This document shows positions 1 through 9,108 of a DNA stretch of 22,325 nt, in pieces. A program made the position numbers and the translations under genes. The notes below the pieces were generated by a model. That model was not told the DNA's origin. It made no database searches and saw only the letters and a program-made list of their open reading frames with translations. Position 1 is the stretch's first letter. Each line of letters starts with the position of its first letter. This stretch comes from a virus, in the IMG/VR virus record IMGVR_UViG_3300024974_000019, positions 1-22,325 of that record, one strand, 5' to 3'.

Positions 1-9
1 TATTTCCTG

Positions 10-795
10 TTAGTTGGTTAAAATGTCGCAAAAAAAGCTGGCCTGCGCCAACACGTCATCGACGTTGACCGCGACCTGCTTGTAGCCCTGCATATACAGC
101 GTATTCCAGGTCGCGTCGTCGTTCGGATAGGGTTGCGGGATCATCGACACCCGCCGCCATCGGAACATCGACTCCGGCAAACTGTCGGTGATCTCAACGC
201 CGTTTTTGAACACGTGCGCCTTGATCAGCGTGGTGGTGCTCTGCCCGACCCGAAACTCGGTGCCGTTGGTCGATTCGACGATGACCAGATAGGCCTGTCC
301 ATCGAGACCTGCCGACGCCTTGGTTACGGAAAACTCCAGGCCGATCGAGCGGTCCATGTAGGTCGCCGTAAACAGGATCGTGCCGATGTCTGCCGTCAGC
401 GCCGTGGCAATATACGCGCCGCCGGCGGCGATGTTGGCGGTCATGTTGACCCCGCCGGACGCGGCAAACACGCAGCTCGATGTAATGTCGACGCCGTCCT
501 TGTGCACGATAAAATGGCCGGAGGCCGCGCTAAAGTCGGTGACCACGCCGTTCTCGTCCGCCGGCAGCACTACTGCGCCCTTCGTCAGATAACCGGACAG
601 CGTGCCGACTGCCTCGCCGCCGGCGCCGTAATAATTGGCGGGATGCCAGTCCGTGCCGTTGTTCGAGTCGAGCGCGCGTAGCCAGGGCGCGACGTCGGCC
701 AGCCCGCCCGAGGCAGGGCCGGCAACGGCAGAACCGCCGGGCGGCAGCGAGGCGGCGATGACCAGTTGCCCGGAAGCGTCTTTGTAGAGCGCCAT
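10..795 (-). CDS. Tail-tip protein with Ig-like repeats
   Basis: Predicted 261-residue protein, the last complete gene of the tail block in this window. I do not recognise a named family. Two stretches with the same start, HKDGVDIT (98-105) and FKNGVEIT (196-203), each open a beta-rich, Thr/Ser/Val-rich segment, which suggests two Ig-like modules. The N-terminal 90 residues are Gly/Ala/Ser-rich and low in charge. No signal peptide or membrane segment is visible. The start ATG overlaps the stop of the discoidin-like gene by one base (TGATG), so the two are translationally coupled. Position downstream of tape measure and hub implies a distal tail or fibre component, possibly contacting the host surface. 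That role is inferred from position and composition only. Confidence 0.75.
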   Translation of the reverse strand: MALYKDASGQLVIAASLPPGGSAVAGPASGGLADVAPWLRALDSNNGTDWHPANYYGAGGEAVGTLSGYLTKGAVVLPADENGVVTDFSAASGHFIVHKDGVDITSSCVFAASGGVNMTANIAAGGAYIATALTADIGTILFTATYMDRSIGLEFSVTKASAGLDGQAYLVIVESTNGTEFRVGQSTTTLIKAHVFKNGVEITDSLPESMFRWRRVSMIPQPYPNDDATWNTLYMQGYKQVAVNVDDVLAQASFFCDILTN

Positions 796-1577
796 CAGGC
801 AATGATCTCCAGCACTTCATACCCAACCTGGTGGTTCGTAAGGTACGGGTTTTTGATCGGCGACAGTTGCTGTAACCGCCCCAGATAATGCCGTTTTTGA
901 TTGTACGTCGTATCGGCCGGATCGCGGATCAGCAGCACCTCGCCGTGAATATCGCAGAGTCGCTGCAACTCCAGCGCCTGATCATGCGCCTCGGCCTCGG
1001 TCAGCCAGTCGAGCGCAAACGCAAACAGCCGGCGGCCGGCGCGGATGTCGAAATGATCGACGCCGCCGAGCGACTGCTGCACGCCGGTGCGCGACTGGTA
1101 GCCGAGCTCGGCGCCCTTGCTGTAATTGTCGGCCGGCGCCAGGGCCGGGCCGATGAACAGGCGTCCGATCTGCACATAGCCAGCCGCGTTGGCCGTGTCG
1201 GTGATTTCCAGGCGCCAGTAGCGGGCGGTCACCGCTGCCGGCAGACCGATGATCAGGTCAGGCGTCTGCGCATTCGCCGACACCGTGCCGGAGTCGTACA
1301 CGCTGCTCGCAAAATTGCTGACGCTCGAGCCGCGCAGCCGGTAGCTCGCGCCGCTCGCGCTGAGGTTCGTGCGGATCGCGCCGAAGGCCTGCACCGATTT
1401 CGCGCTGCCCAGATCGATGTCGATCAGCGTCGATGCGGCCAGCGCATTGCTCGACCGGGCGGCCTTCGACAAATAGCGGCTTTTCAGGTTGGCCAGCGGC
1501 AGCGCGCCGCTCCAGCTGCCGCCGGACAGCGTGGCGCCGTCGATCAGGTTGTTGTAGCCCAGGATCAGGTTGCTCAT
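795..1577 (-). CDS. Minor tail protein with discoidin-like domain
   Basis: Predicted 260-residue tail protein. The first half (about 1-145) reads like an F5/8 type C (discoidin) jelly-roll domain: an LANLKSRYLSKAAR stretch, then IDIDLGSAKSVQAFGAI, then ARYWRLEITD near the domain end, the usual pattern of a sugar- or surface-binding fold. The second half (about 165-260) is shorter-stranded and ends in a conserved-looking LTNHQVGYEVLEIIA tail. ATG at 1577 was chosen because it overlaps the stop of the upstream hub gene (ATGA); a GTG six bases earlier is the alternative. It lies between the hub-like and Ig-like tail genes, which supports a tail-tip role. The discoidin call rests on pattern recognition, not a search. 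Confidence 0.75.
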   Translation of the reverse strand: MSNLILGYNNLIDGATLSGGSWSGALPLANLKSRYLSKAARSSNALAASTLIDIDLGSAKSVQAFGAIRTNLSASGASYRLRGSSVSNFASSVYDSGTVSANAQTPDLIIGLPAAVTARYWRLEITDTANAAGYVQIGRLFIGPALAPADNYSKGAELGYQSRTGVQQSLGGVDHFDIRAGRRLFAFALDWLTEAEAHDQALELQRLCDIHGEVLLIRDPADTTYNQKRHYLGRLQQLSPIKNPYLTNHQVGYEVLEIIA

Positions 1578-3094
1578 CCCCACAGCCTCATATTGATCTG
1601 ATTGCGTTGATAATCGCCCTCGATGTCAATCACGCGCAGCAGCTTGCCGCCGAGCAGCCCGAAGCGGTCGAGCACGACCGAGACGACGGAGCCCAGGTCA
1701 ATAGCCGCCAGCAGGTCCGCGTCGATGCGGACCGTGGCGTTGTAGATCAGCCGGCTGGTTTTCAGCAAACCGAGCCGCCGCGCGGCCTCGGGTCCCGCAT
1801 AACCGGCGCCGGCCAACAACGTGTCGTAAACGATCTCTTGCGCCAACGGATGCGCGGTTTTTACCGAAGCGTCCTCCGCCACGGTTTGACGGTTGGGCTT
1901 TTCCAGCCAGGCGCGGCGATCGGCCGCTACCACGCCGGCCACATTGCCGGCCTGTACCGTGTAATTGATGTCGTGGTTCAGGGTGATTTTCCACGCCGGC
2001 ACCGCCTCGCCGTTGATCGTGGCGGCTTCGGTGTCGATGCTGATGATCTCGTCGCTGGTCAGTGTCGCCACGGCGGTTCCCGATGGCGCATCGAACCGGG
2101 CGACCCGGAAGCGGCCAAGCTGGTCGAATCCCCACCAGGCGCCTACGCTTGCGGTAATTCGGTCCAGCGCCTCGGCGATGGTCAAGCCGTCCGTCACCCA
2201 CAGGCCGATGCTGCCGGCGTTCTGGCCGTCGAGCAGCGTATAGTCGGCGGCGACGGTATCGGACGGGGCGATGCCGCCAGGGCCGGTCGCCAGCCGGTAG
2301 GCGATTTGCGCGGCGGTCGAGCCTTCGATGGTATTGTATTCCCAGGCGGTGGCGGTAATGCTACCCGCGGGCGACGAGCCCAGCCGGAATATGCCGCCGG
2401 CTTTCCAAACGCGGAAATAACCGGCCGACGGCGCGTTCGCCTCCATGTCAGCTTGATCCGTGTAGTCGGCTTCGCGGCCCAGATAGGCGCCGGCGTCGAA
2501 CACGTTCACGACCTCGGCCAGCGTGCCGGTCGTGAGCTGGTAGAGCAGGCGGCTGCTGTTGATCAGCGTCGGCGCGATGTTGTTGACGCGACCGTAAAAC
2601 AGCGGCTTCGGCGCATCCTTCAAATCGGACACGCCTTCCAGGCCATTCGGTAGGCTGTTGCTGCCGGCATACGCCAGCGTCTGGATCGGCTTGTTAAATT
2701 CGGCGTAGCGATCGCGCAGGCGGATCGAAACCCGCTCCCATTCCATCGCGGCCTGCTGCATCAATCCTTTTAATACGGTGGCAAAACTCGCATAGGCCGC
2801 GGACTCGTCGCCGACCTTGACGATCAACTGCCGGCCGTTGACCGCATAGCCCGTTAAATAATCCAGCTCGCCGTCATTGTTGACGAGAGTCAACTCGCCG
2901 AGACTGGCCGACGCCGCGCCGCCGATCTGGCCGTCCGCAAATATCTCGCGGCGCATCAAAGCCGGCTGCTCGATGCGCGGAGCGTAATAGTTGCCGGTCG
3001 CGTTGTCGATGTAGCCGTCACCGGAAGAGAAGCGCAAGGTCTCGACCGCCGAGGTGGACATGTTAAAGACCGTCAGTTCCGCCAGATAGATCAT
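1574..3094 (-). CDS. Tail tip/hub-like protein
   Basis: Predicted 506-residue structural protein following the tape measure gene, the usual place of the baseplate hub in siphoviruses. It is rich in beta-strand and low in cysteine. It has a central GAWWGFDQLGRFRVARFD segment (about 330-350), typical of hub proteins that build a ring around the tail tip, and it ends in YQRNQINMRLWG. I see no signal peptide, peptidase motif or membrane segment. Its ATG overlaps the tape measure stop (ATGA). It is much shorter than lambda gpJ, and no lambda-type M, L, K or I genes lie nearby, so the tip is of a different, shorter type. Function is inferred from gene order and general sequence character. Confidence 0.75.
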   Translation of the reverse strand: MIYLAELTVFNMSTSAVETLRFSSGDGYIDNATGNYYAPRIEQPALMRREIFADGQIGGAASASLGELTLVNNDGELDYLTGYAVNGRQLIVKVGDESAAYASFATVLKGLMQQAAMEWERVSIRLRDRYAEFNKPIQTLAYAGSNSLPNGLEGVSDLKDAPKPLFYGRVNNIAPTLINSSRLLYQLTTGTLAEVVNVFDAGAYLGREADYTDQADMEANAPSAGYFRVWKAGGIFRLGSSPAGSITATAWEYNTIEGSTAAQIAYRLATGPGGIAPSDTVAADYTLLDGQNAGSIGLWVTDGLTIAEALDRITASVGAWWGFDQLGRFRVARFDAPSGTAVATLTSDEIISIDTEAATINGEAVPAWKITLNHDINYTVQAGNVAGVVAADRRAWLEKPNRQTVAEDASVKTAHPLAQEIVYDTLLAGAGYAGPEAARRLGLLKTSRLIYNATVRIDADLLAAIDLGSVVSVVLDRFGLLGGKLLRVIDIEGDYQRNQINMRLWG

Positions 3095-6000
3095 GCCGAT
3101 GCCTTCAATCGCGTCTTGCGCTCGATGCTGCCCATGCTGCCGGCCATCTTGTCGAGCCGGTCGAGCAGCGCCTGGTTCGCCTGCATTTGCAGCCGGACCA
3201 GCGCGGCCAGCTCTTCGTTGGATTTGCGCAGCTCGGCGATGATCGCATCATTGCCGCCGGCGATGATGGATTGCGTCTGCCGGTTGCTTTGCACCTGCGT
3301 CGGCCGCGCGAAGTTGATCAGCTCCGGACCGTTCTCGCCGACGATCGTCGGGCCTTGCGTCCAGCCGCCTTGCTCCTTGAACTTGACCTTGCCGAGCGCC
3401 TTGCGCTGGGCGACCAGGCCATCCATCTGCGCATTCATCTGATCGCGCTCGGCGCCCTTCGGCGCATCCTTGACCTGCGCCTTCAGCGCATCGATCTGCT
3501 GCGTCAGCGCCTGATACTGCTGGGTTTTCGCCAGCTCGTCATCGCCGCCGTACAACCATGCCTTGATCTGACTTTGCAGCAATTTGTTTCGCGCCTTCAC
3601 CGCCTTCTGCGCGGCCTTGCTCGCATCATCAGGCAAGGCGTCGATATTGGCGGCCATCTGGTTTTCGGTCAGGTCCTGGAAGTTTTTGGCAGGTCCCGAA
3701 GCCGCGCCGCCCAGGCCGCCGGCCTGATTGTCGAAATTGCCGCCGGCCGTGGCGGTCAGTTGCGCGATCAGGTCGGCCAGGCCTTGCAGACTGGATGCCA
3801 GCGCATCGGCGGCGGTTGTCGCCGCATCGGTCGCGTCGATATTGCCGCCAACCGACGCGCCCAAACTGCCCAGCGTGTCGGTCACGTTGCTGAAAATATC
3901 GGCATAGGCAGGCGATGCGGCATAGAAGCTTTTCGCCTCCTGCAAATAGCTTTGCGCGGTATTGGCCAGGTTCGCCAGCGCGGTTTGATCGCCGGACTGC
4001 GCCTTTAATAAGGTGGTGCCGTACTGGCCTTGCGCCTCGCGCAGCCGGGCCGACGGATCGAGCGGCGACAGGTCGCTAAGTTTCAAACTGTCGACGAATG
4101 CCTTCAGATTGCTGACCGCGCCGGCGGTCTTGTTGATGGCCGCGATCTCGCCGTTGTAGCGCTGGGTCAAGGCGCGCTGAATGCGGTCGATGTAGCGCGC
4201 CTGCTCGGTCGGATCGGTCGAGGCTTGCAGCAGTTCGAACAGCGGCGCGGTGTCCTCCGCGGTCGGCAACACGCCGGTAATCGAGGCGATCTGGTCGGCG
4301 ATCGAGGCGGTCGCATCGGTCAGCGGCGACAGATATTGCTCTTTCGCCAGCGCGATGGATTTTTGGCGCAGCCCGGCCAGGTCGCTTTCGGCGATTTTCA
4401 GCGATCTTGCGTTCGCCTCCAGCGCGCGCAATTGATCGTTCAGGCCGGCCAATTGCGCGGCCAGCGTCGGGCCGAGGCCGGCAAGCTGGCGGAAGGCGGT
4501 GATCGTGTCGTTTTTCAGGGAGTCGATCGCGCGCTGGCGGGCGGCTTCGATGTCGGCTTCGGCGAAGCGGTATTTACGCGCCGTTATCGCCAGTTCGTCG
4601 AACTGTCCATTGATTTCTTTGAGTTGCTGCAGCGCCTGGCCGTACTCGCCGATTGACAAGCCGATGGTGTCGATTTCCCCGATCGCTTTCGACAACTTCT
4701 TCAGCGACTTGTTGTCGCGGATCGCCTCGCGGTAATGCAGATCGTCCTGACTTGAGATATTGCGTTTGATGACCGCCAGCGACGCCTGGCTGGCCAATGT
4801 TTTAAAATCGCCGTCCGAACTGGGCGTCCGGGTGAAGAAATTGCCGCCCTTGTCTTTCAGCCAGCCCGCGAACTGGTCGGTCCCGGTCTTGTCCAGTTGA
4901 TGCCAGAATGTCGTGTTGAAATCGCGGAACGTCATGTTCAGTTGATGTCCGAGACCGGTGATCATGTCGCCGAACGAGTTGGTAAAATCTATCGTGTTTT
5001 GCTTGTTGCCGCCGTCCTCGGTGCCGCTCTTGCCGATCGTCATCTTGCCGGCGCTGTAGCGGCCCTTGGTCCACTCGGTCGGCTGCGGGATCTTCTCGCC
5101 CATCATAAAGGTCATCAGCATGTCCCAGATAGGCGCGGCTATCGCGGGAAAGATGACTGACATCAGCGGGGCGAGCAAATGCCCGGTCGTGGAGGGCTTG
5201 CGGTCCGGGAACAGCTTATGCCCCAGGTTCATTATCCCGTTTTTCAAGGGCGCCATCAGCTTGAACAGTGGGAAAAAGTTACCGACCATATCCGTGATGC
5301 CGTTCTCTATGCCGACCATATTTTCCAGTGACTTATTGCGCCCCGGCCCGCTCATCTTAAATTCGCCGGCACCAGGGATCAGTTTTGCCAGACTGCCTAG
5401 CGCCGCCCAACCTGAGCCGCCGCCGCCCGCGCTGCTGAAACTGAAACCGCCGCCAGAACCGGAGCTGAAGAACTGGCTGAAAAGCCCGCCAAGGCCGCCG
5501 CTGGCCGGGTTTTGATATGACATCAGCGGCCCGTTGCCCTTGAAATAGCTGCCGCCGGAAGACGACCCGCCAAACAGGCTGCTGAACCAATCGCCGATGC
5601 CGCCGCCGCTCGATGACCCGCCGAACAGACCGCTAAATAAACCGCCGATGCCGCCGGATGATCCGCCGGAACCGCCGGAGGTGAACGCGCTTTGCAGCAT
5701 CTTTTGAATGCCCTGGGCAAAGTTCTGGGCAAAGACTTTATTCAGCGAGCGCTTGATGTTGTCGAAAAAATCCTCGAAGCTGCCCAGCGCATCGCCGTTC
5801 AGCAAGTTCTCGAACATATTCGCCAGCGCATCCTGGATGTTCTCCGCCGCCCGCTTCCAGGCTGCCTCCATGAAGTCGGCCGATTTCTGGCTGCCGTCAT
5901 TGGTAATGCCTACCAGCCGCTTTTGCCCCTGGAGCCGCTGCTGCAAGTGCCTTCTGACCTCCTCGGGGTCCAGGTCAGGATTGTTCTTGATCGTATCGGC

Positions 6001-8355
6001 CAGCTCTTTTTCTAGATCTATCTGTTCGCGAATTTCTTCGTTGTTCAGCCCACGCGCCTTCAGCTCTGCGGCTAGATTCGCCAAATACCCGCTTTGGCTT
6101 GCACTGGTGCGCAACTCATCCAGGTAATCGAGCTGCTTCCCGTAGTCGTCAATAATTTCATTCCGGCGCTCTTCCGCATCCATTTCGTCCCATTTGACTT
6201 GTAGCGCAGCCTTGATCGACTCAGCCTCGGCACCCTTGGCCTTGGTCAAGGCATTGGTCAACTCGACCGCGCGCTGACGGGCTTTGTCGTTCAGCCCGAT
6301 CAGCGAGGTTTCAAACTGGATTTGTTCGATGGTTTTGGCGATTTCGTCGCGGCGGCTCTCCTCCGCCTTAGCAAATTTTTTCGCTTCCGATGCCGCGCCA
6401 TTGCTGGCTTTGCCATGCTGCTTCAACGATTCGATTTCAAGCTTTTCTTGCACATAGCGTTTTTGGCCTTCGGCATCCAAGCCTTTAATCGCCGTCGCCT
6501 CCAGCTCATACGCTTTACGCAAATCACCTTTCGCCTTAAGCAGCGCAATATCCGTATCGAGGAGCGCTTTTTTGGATTCCGCTTCTTGCTGCTGTTTAGC
6601 CAGCTCGGCGGATTTTGCTTGCTGATCCTGTAGAAATTTTTTATATCCTGCATCCAAGCCTTGAGAAGATGGCGGAGCCTTATCAAGCCCTAAATAGCTG
6701 TCGGCAACGGACGCCGATATACCTTGTTGTAATTGATAATGTTGCTGTTTGATCGCTGACAAATCGCCAAACCGACCGGACAAAACGGCCCCGGCCGCAC
6801 TGAAACCATATTGCGCCAAATTGATCATGTGGGCGATCGATCCTGCAACAACATTGGCCGCGCGCCGAACAGACTCGAACTGATCGAGCAGGCTGGCAAA
6901 CTGCCAACCCGCAAAAACGGCAATGCCGGCGTTCAACACATTCATCGGCGATAGCAGCGCCTTGATCGATCCAAGCAACGTGGCATTCGCCGCCCCTTGC
7001 GCCGCCGCCGCTGCCGCCGCCGATTCTTGCGCGGTCGCCAGTGCCGCTTGCGCACTACCCAGCGCCGCAGCCTGCGCGGTCTGTTGAGCCATAAGCACGT
7101 TCAGTTGCTCGGTCAGCAGGATATGCCGACTGATGGTAACGCTGGCGGCAATTTTGGCCTGTGTCTGCGCGATTTCGGCATTTGTCGCCGCCAACGCCGC
7201 GGCGACGGCAGCAGTGTTGGCCTCGGCATTGGCTAGCGTTGCCGCCGATAACTGTACGGTTCGCTCCAGGTCCAACGTAATCGCAGCCGCATGGGCGCGC
7301 TCTATTTCGATGGCCGTTAGTTTTGCCGCCACATACTGCCCGATCGCACCGACCAATTGCCCGGCAAAAACAGCCAACGCAACCTTGCCGAGCCTAACGA
7401 TACTATCCAGCACTGGAGGCAGATTCGTAGCCAATGCCTGAAACGCATTGGCTAGACCATGAGTCGCCGACGAACTCGAATCGACGGAATGAATGTATTG
7501 CTCGAATTGCGTGCGGACATCTTGCAATGCCGCGCCGACTGTCATCGGCAGGCGCTTGTATTCCCCGTCGATCACCTGTGATTGGCTCATGATGGCCTGC
7601 ATAAAACGGCCAGCGGTTAACTCGCCGTTTTCCGCCATTTTGCGTAATTCGCCCACGTTGACGTTCAACCCGGCAGCGAGCGCATAGGCCAAGCGCGATC
7701 CGTTCTCCATAATGGAATTGAACTCGTCTCCGCGCAATACGCCAGACGCCAGAGCTTGCGATGTTTGCCGTACAACAGAGGACAACTCGCCCGCGCTAGC
7801 GCCTGAAATCCGTAGTGCTTGCGCCATTGTCTCGGTCAACGCCGTGGTAGCGCTGGCCGTGCCGCCCATCGTTTCCATTGCCTTGTTGACGCGGGAAAAC
7901 AACGTGGCATTCGCGTCGAATGACGTATGAGTACGTAAGCTGATGTTGACCAGCTCTTGATATGAGGTTGCAAAATTCTGCGCGCTGCTGGTTGCCACTT
8001 TGATGCGGCCCTCAAGCAATTTCATCGAGTCAGCCGTTTCTATCAATTGCTTACCAGTTTGGTACAAGGCTATGGCGGACAAACCGGATACCAACCCGCG
8101 TAGCGCGCCATTCAGGTCGAGCGTATTGCGCGCCATTTGGCTGAGCGATTGGCCAGCATTACGCGCTTCTGAGCTGGTATCGCGTAGGGAGTTTCGTAGC
8201 TGTTGATTGCCGGAGGCACTACCGCGAGCCGATTCGCCCTGCTCGCGCGTAGCATTCGACAGGCGATTAAGATCGTCCAACAGTAAACGCACCTGTCCAT
8301 CAACCTCGCGGCCGTCCAGCTTGATCTTGATGCCCAGTGTAATGTCGTTGGCCAT
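3091..8355 (-). CDS. Tail tape measure protein
   Basis: Predicted 1754-residue tape measure, the scaffold that sets tail length and is ejected with DNA. The N-terminal part (about 105-290) matches the tape-measure N-terminal domain: alpha-helical, with repeated Ala/Ser/Thr and motifs such as ASGVLRGDEFNSIMENGSR. Hydrophobic segments lie near 315-345, 468-488 and 1058-1088. Long coiled-coil stretches lie around 560-830, a Gly/Ser-rich linker around 888-985, and a C-terminal GPTIVGENGPELI motif near 1670, common at tape-measure ends. At about 1.5 angstroms per residue the length would fit a tail of up to about 260 nm. The 5' part is poorer in GC than the 3' part (about 49% at 7921-8040, about 67% at 4201-4320), which suggests mosaic exchange. 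It follows the G/GT chaperone genes, as expected. Confidence 0.95.
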   Translation of the reverse strand: MANDITLGIKIKLDGREVDGQVRLLLDDLNRLSNATREQGESARGSASGNQQLRNSLRDTSSEARNAGQSLSQMARNTLDLNGALRGLVSGLSAIALYQTGKQLIETADSMKLLEGRIKVATSSAQNFATSYQELVNISLRTHTSFDANATLFSRVNKAMETMGGTASATTALTETMAQALRISGASAGELSSVVRQTSQALASGVLRGDEFNSIMENGSRLAYALAAGLNVNVGELRKMAENGELTAGRFMQAIMSQSQVIDGEYKRLPMTVGAALQDVRTQFEQYIHSVDSSSSATHGLANAFQALATNLPPVLDSIVRLGKVALAVFAGQLVGAIGQYVAAKLTAIEIERAHAAAITLDLERTVQLSAATLANAEANTAAVAAALAATNAEIAQTQAKIAASVTISRHILLTEQLNVLMAQQTAQAAALGSAQAALATAQESAAAAAAAQGAANATLLGSIKALLSPMNVLNAGIAVFAGWQFASLLDQFESVRRAANVVAGSIAHMINLAQYGFSAAGAVLSGRFGDLSAIKQQHYQLQQGISASVADSYLGLDKAPPSSQGLDAGYKKFLQDQQAKSAELAKQQQEAESKKALLDTDIALLKAKGDLRKAYELEATAIKGLDAEGQKRYVQEKLEIESLKQHGKASNGAASEAKKFAKAEESRRDEIAKTIEQIQFETSLIGLNDKARQRAVELTNALTKAKGAEAESIKAALQVKWDEMDAEERRNEIIDDYGKQLDYLDELRTSASQSGYLANLAAELKARGLNNEEIREQIDLEKELADTIKNNPDLDPEEVRRHLQQRLQGQKRLVGITNDGSQKSADFMEAAWKRAAENIQDALANMFENLLNGDALGSFEDFFDNIKRSLNKVFAQNFAQGIQKMLQSAFTSGGSGGSSGGIGGLFSGLFGGSSSGGGIGDWFSSLFGGSSSGGSYFKGNGPLMSYQNPASGGLGGLFSQFFSSGSGGGFSFSSAGGGGSGWAALGSLAKLIPGAGEFKMSGPGRNKSLENMVGIENGITDMVGNFFPLFKLMAPLKNGIMNLGHKLFPDRKPSTTGHLLAPLMSVIFPAIAAPIWDMLMTFMMGEKIPQPTEWTKGRYSAGKMTIGKSGTEDGGNKQNTIDFTNSFGDMITGLGHQLNMTFRDFNTTFWHQLDKTGTDQFAGWLKDKGGNFFTRTPSSDGDFKTLASQASLAVIKRNISSQDDLHYREAIRDNKSLKKLSKAIGEIDTIGLSIGEYGQALQQLKEINGQFDELAITARKYRFAEADIEAARQRAIDSLKNDTITAFRQLAGLGPTLAAQLAGLNDQLRALEANARSLKIAESDLAGLRQKSIALAKEQYLSPLTDATASIADQIASITGVLPTAEDTAPLFELLQASTDPTEQARYIDRIQRALTQRYNGEIAAINKTAGAVSNLKAFVDSLKLSDLSPLDPSARLREAQGQYGTTLLKAQSGDQTALANLANTAQSYLQEAKSFYAASPAYADIFSNVTDTLGSLGASVGGNIDATDAATTAADALASSLQGLADLIAQLTATAGGNFDNQAGGLGGAASGPAKNFQDLTENQMAANIDALPDDASKAAQKAVKARNKLLQSQIKAWLYGGDDELAKTQQYQALTQQIDALKAQVKDAPKGAERDQMNAQMDGLVAQRKALGKVKFKEQGGWTQGPTIVGENGPELINFARPTQVQSNRQTQSIIAGGNDAIIAELRKSNEELAALVRLQMQANQALLDRLDKMAGSMGSIERKTRLKASA

Positions 8356-8359
8356 GATG

Positions 8360-8698
8360 CTATTTCGATTTGCTGTTTAGAATCGGCAACGCCGCCTGTT
8401 CCATGACCTGCACCGCCGCGAATATTGCATTATGTTTGCGTTTCGGCAGTGTTAACTCGATGACCGATTTAACACCCTGATAGTCCATGCCGAGCACGCC
8501 GCCCATCGGGCCGTGGCGCCACTGGGATGCGCAACGGAGAAACACCAAAACCGCGTCCCAGTTGGCCGGATCGACCGCAAAATCCGGATCGTCCTCCTCG
8601 ATCGCCGGCAGCTCGATCCCGAGCAGCGCCGCATCCTCGATCAATTGCCCGCCGTCATCCTTGCCGCCGCGCGCCCAATACTCGGCGGCGGCAATCAG
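8360..8698 (-). CDS. Tail assembly chaperone GT extension (DUF1799-like), made by -1 frameshift
   Basis: This frame is most likely expressed as a C-terminal extension of the preceding gene. Ribosomes slipping back one base at A AAA AAC (8698-8704) bypass its TGA and continue with LIAAAEYWARGG, giving a 233-residue fusion. The frame holds a DUF1799-type domain with WDAVLVFLRCASQWRHGPMGG and LGMDYQGVKSVI, a family common just upstream of tape measure genes. The only independent start would be TTG at 8644, which has no convincing ribosome site and would drop the Ala-rich linker. It ends five bases before the tape measure start. In lambda the corresponding gpGT fusion recruits the tube protein to the tape measure; the same role is inferred here. 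Confidence 0.85.
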   Translation of the reverse strand: MIAAAEYWARGGKDDGGQLIEDAALLGIELPAIEEDDPDFAVDPANWDAVLVFLRCASQWRHGPMGGVLGMDYQGVKSVIELTLPKRKHNAIFAAVQVMEQAALPILNSKSK

Positions 8699-8704
8699 TT
8701 TTTT
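8663..8704 (-). promoter_or_regulatory. Programmed -1 ribosomal frameshift site (G to GT)
   Basis: On the minus strand the heptamer A AAA AAC (8704-8698) is in phase with the upstream reading frame. TGA follows at once, and after a five-base spacer (TGATT) comes a perfect 7-bp stem, GCCGCCG (8692-8686) pairing with CGGCGGC (8669-8663). Slippery site, short spacer and hairpin are the standard parts of a bacterial -1 frameshift signal. The new frame opens into the DUF1799-like domain with no stop. Frameshifting between these two tail genes is a conserved feature of long-tailed phages. Confidence 0.88.
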
Positions 8705-9060
8705 CTTTGCTGGCCGCCGTTGACCGATTCGACGAACGCCTCGGTAATCAAGCGGTGAATCGACGGCACGCCGTTCAGCAGCGCGCGCAGGTTGTCGCGG
8801 TTGAACACGCTATCGCCGCCGATCTCGACATCGCGCCAACCGAGCACGAACCGCAACAGATAATCCAAATCGGATTCGATCACCTCGGCGCCGGTGCGCA
8901 GCTCGGACTCGCCATCGGGGCGAATGATGTCGATGAATTCCTCGCGCTCGACGCGCTTGAAAATCAGCGTGATGGTGTGGGCTTGCTTGCGGCCCTTGGC
9001 GTCGATGGTGCCGAATTTAACCGGCCATTCGTAGGTGTCGGAGTTGTCTAGCTTGAACAT
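8695..9060 (-). CDS. Tail assembly chaperone (gpG-like)
   Basis: Predicted 121-residue chaperone that coats the tape measure before the tube polymerises. Recognition rests on four things: size, position between the tube and tape measure genes, acidic helical content (FIDIIRPDGESELRTGAEVIESDL), and a frameshift signal at its 3' end. The gene ends in AGA AAA AAC TGA, so the stop lies directly after the slippery heptamer. TTGAGG before the ATG is a plausible ribosome site. An intrinsic terminator lies about 50 bases upstream of the start, so expression depends on readthrough or on a separate promoter that I could not identify. The bulk of translation should end here; a minority should continue into the GT extension. 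Confidence 0.85.
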   Translation of the reverse strand: MFKLDNSDTYEWPVKFGTIDAKGRKQAHTITLIFKRVEREEFIDIIRPDGESELRTGAEVIESDLDYLLRFVLGWRDVEIGGDSVFNRDNLRALLNGVPSIHRLITEAFVESVNGGQQRKN

Positions 9061-9108
9061 GCTGCCTCAAGATTGCGTTGATGTTGGGCACATGGTAAAA
9101 CGCGGGGC

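Noticed and set aside
1433-2653. Long plus-strand open frame of 406 codons, and others at 3187-4008, 9751-10380, 12055-12708 and 16503-17645
   Set aside because: They lie antisense to well-supported genes, have Arg/Gly/Ala/His-rich, repetitive products typical of GC-rich shadow frames, and no ribosome sites or family features.
8360-8644. Separate DUF1799 gene starting at TTG 8644
   Set aside because: No convincing ribosome site; the open frame extends back to the frameshift site and fits a G/GT fusion.
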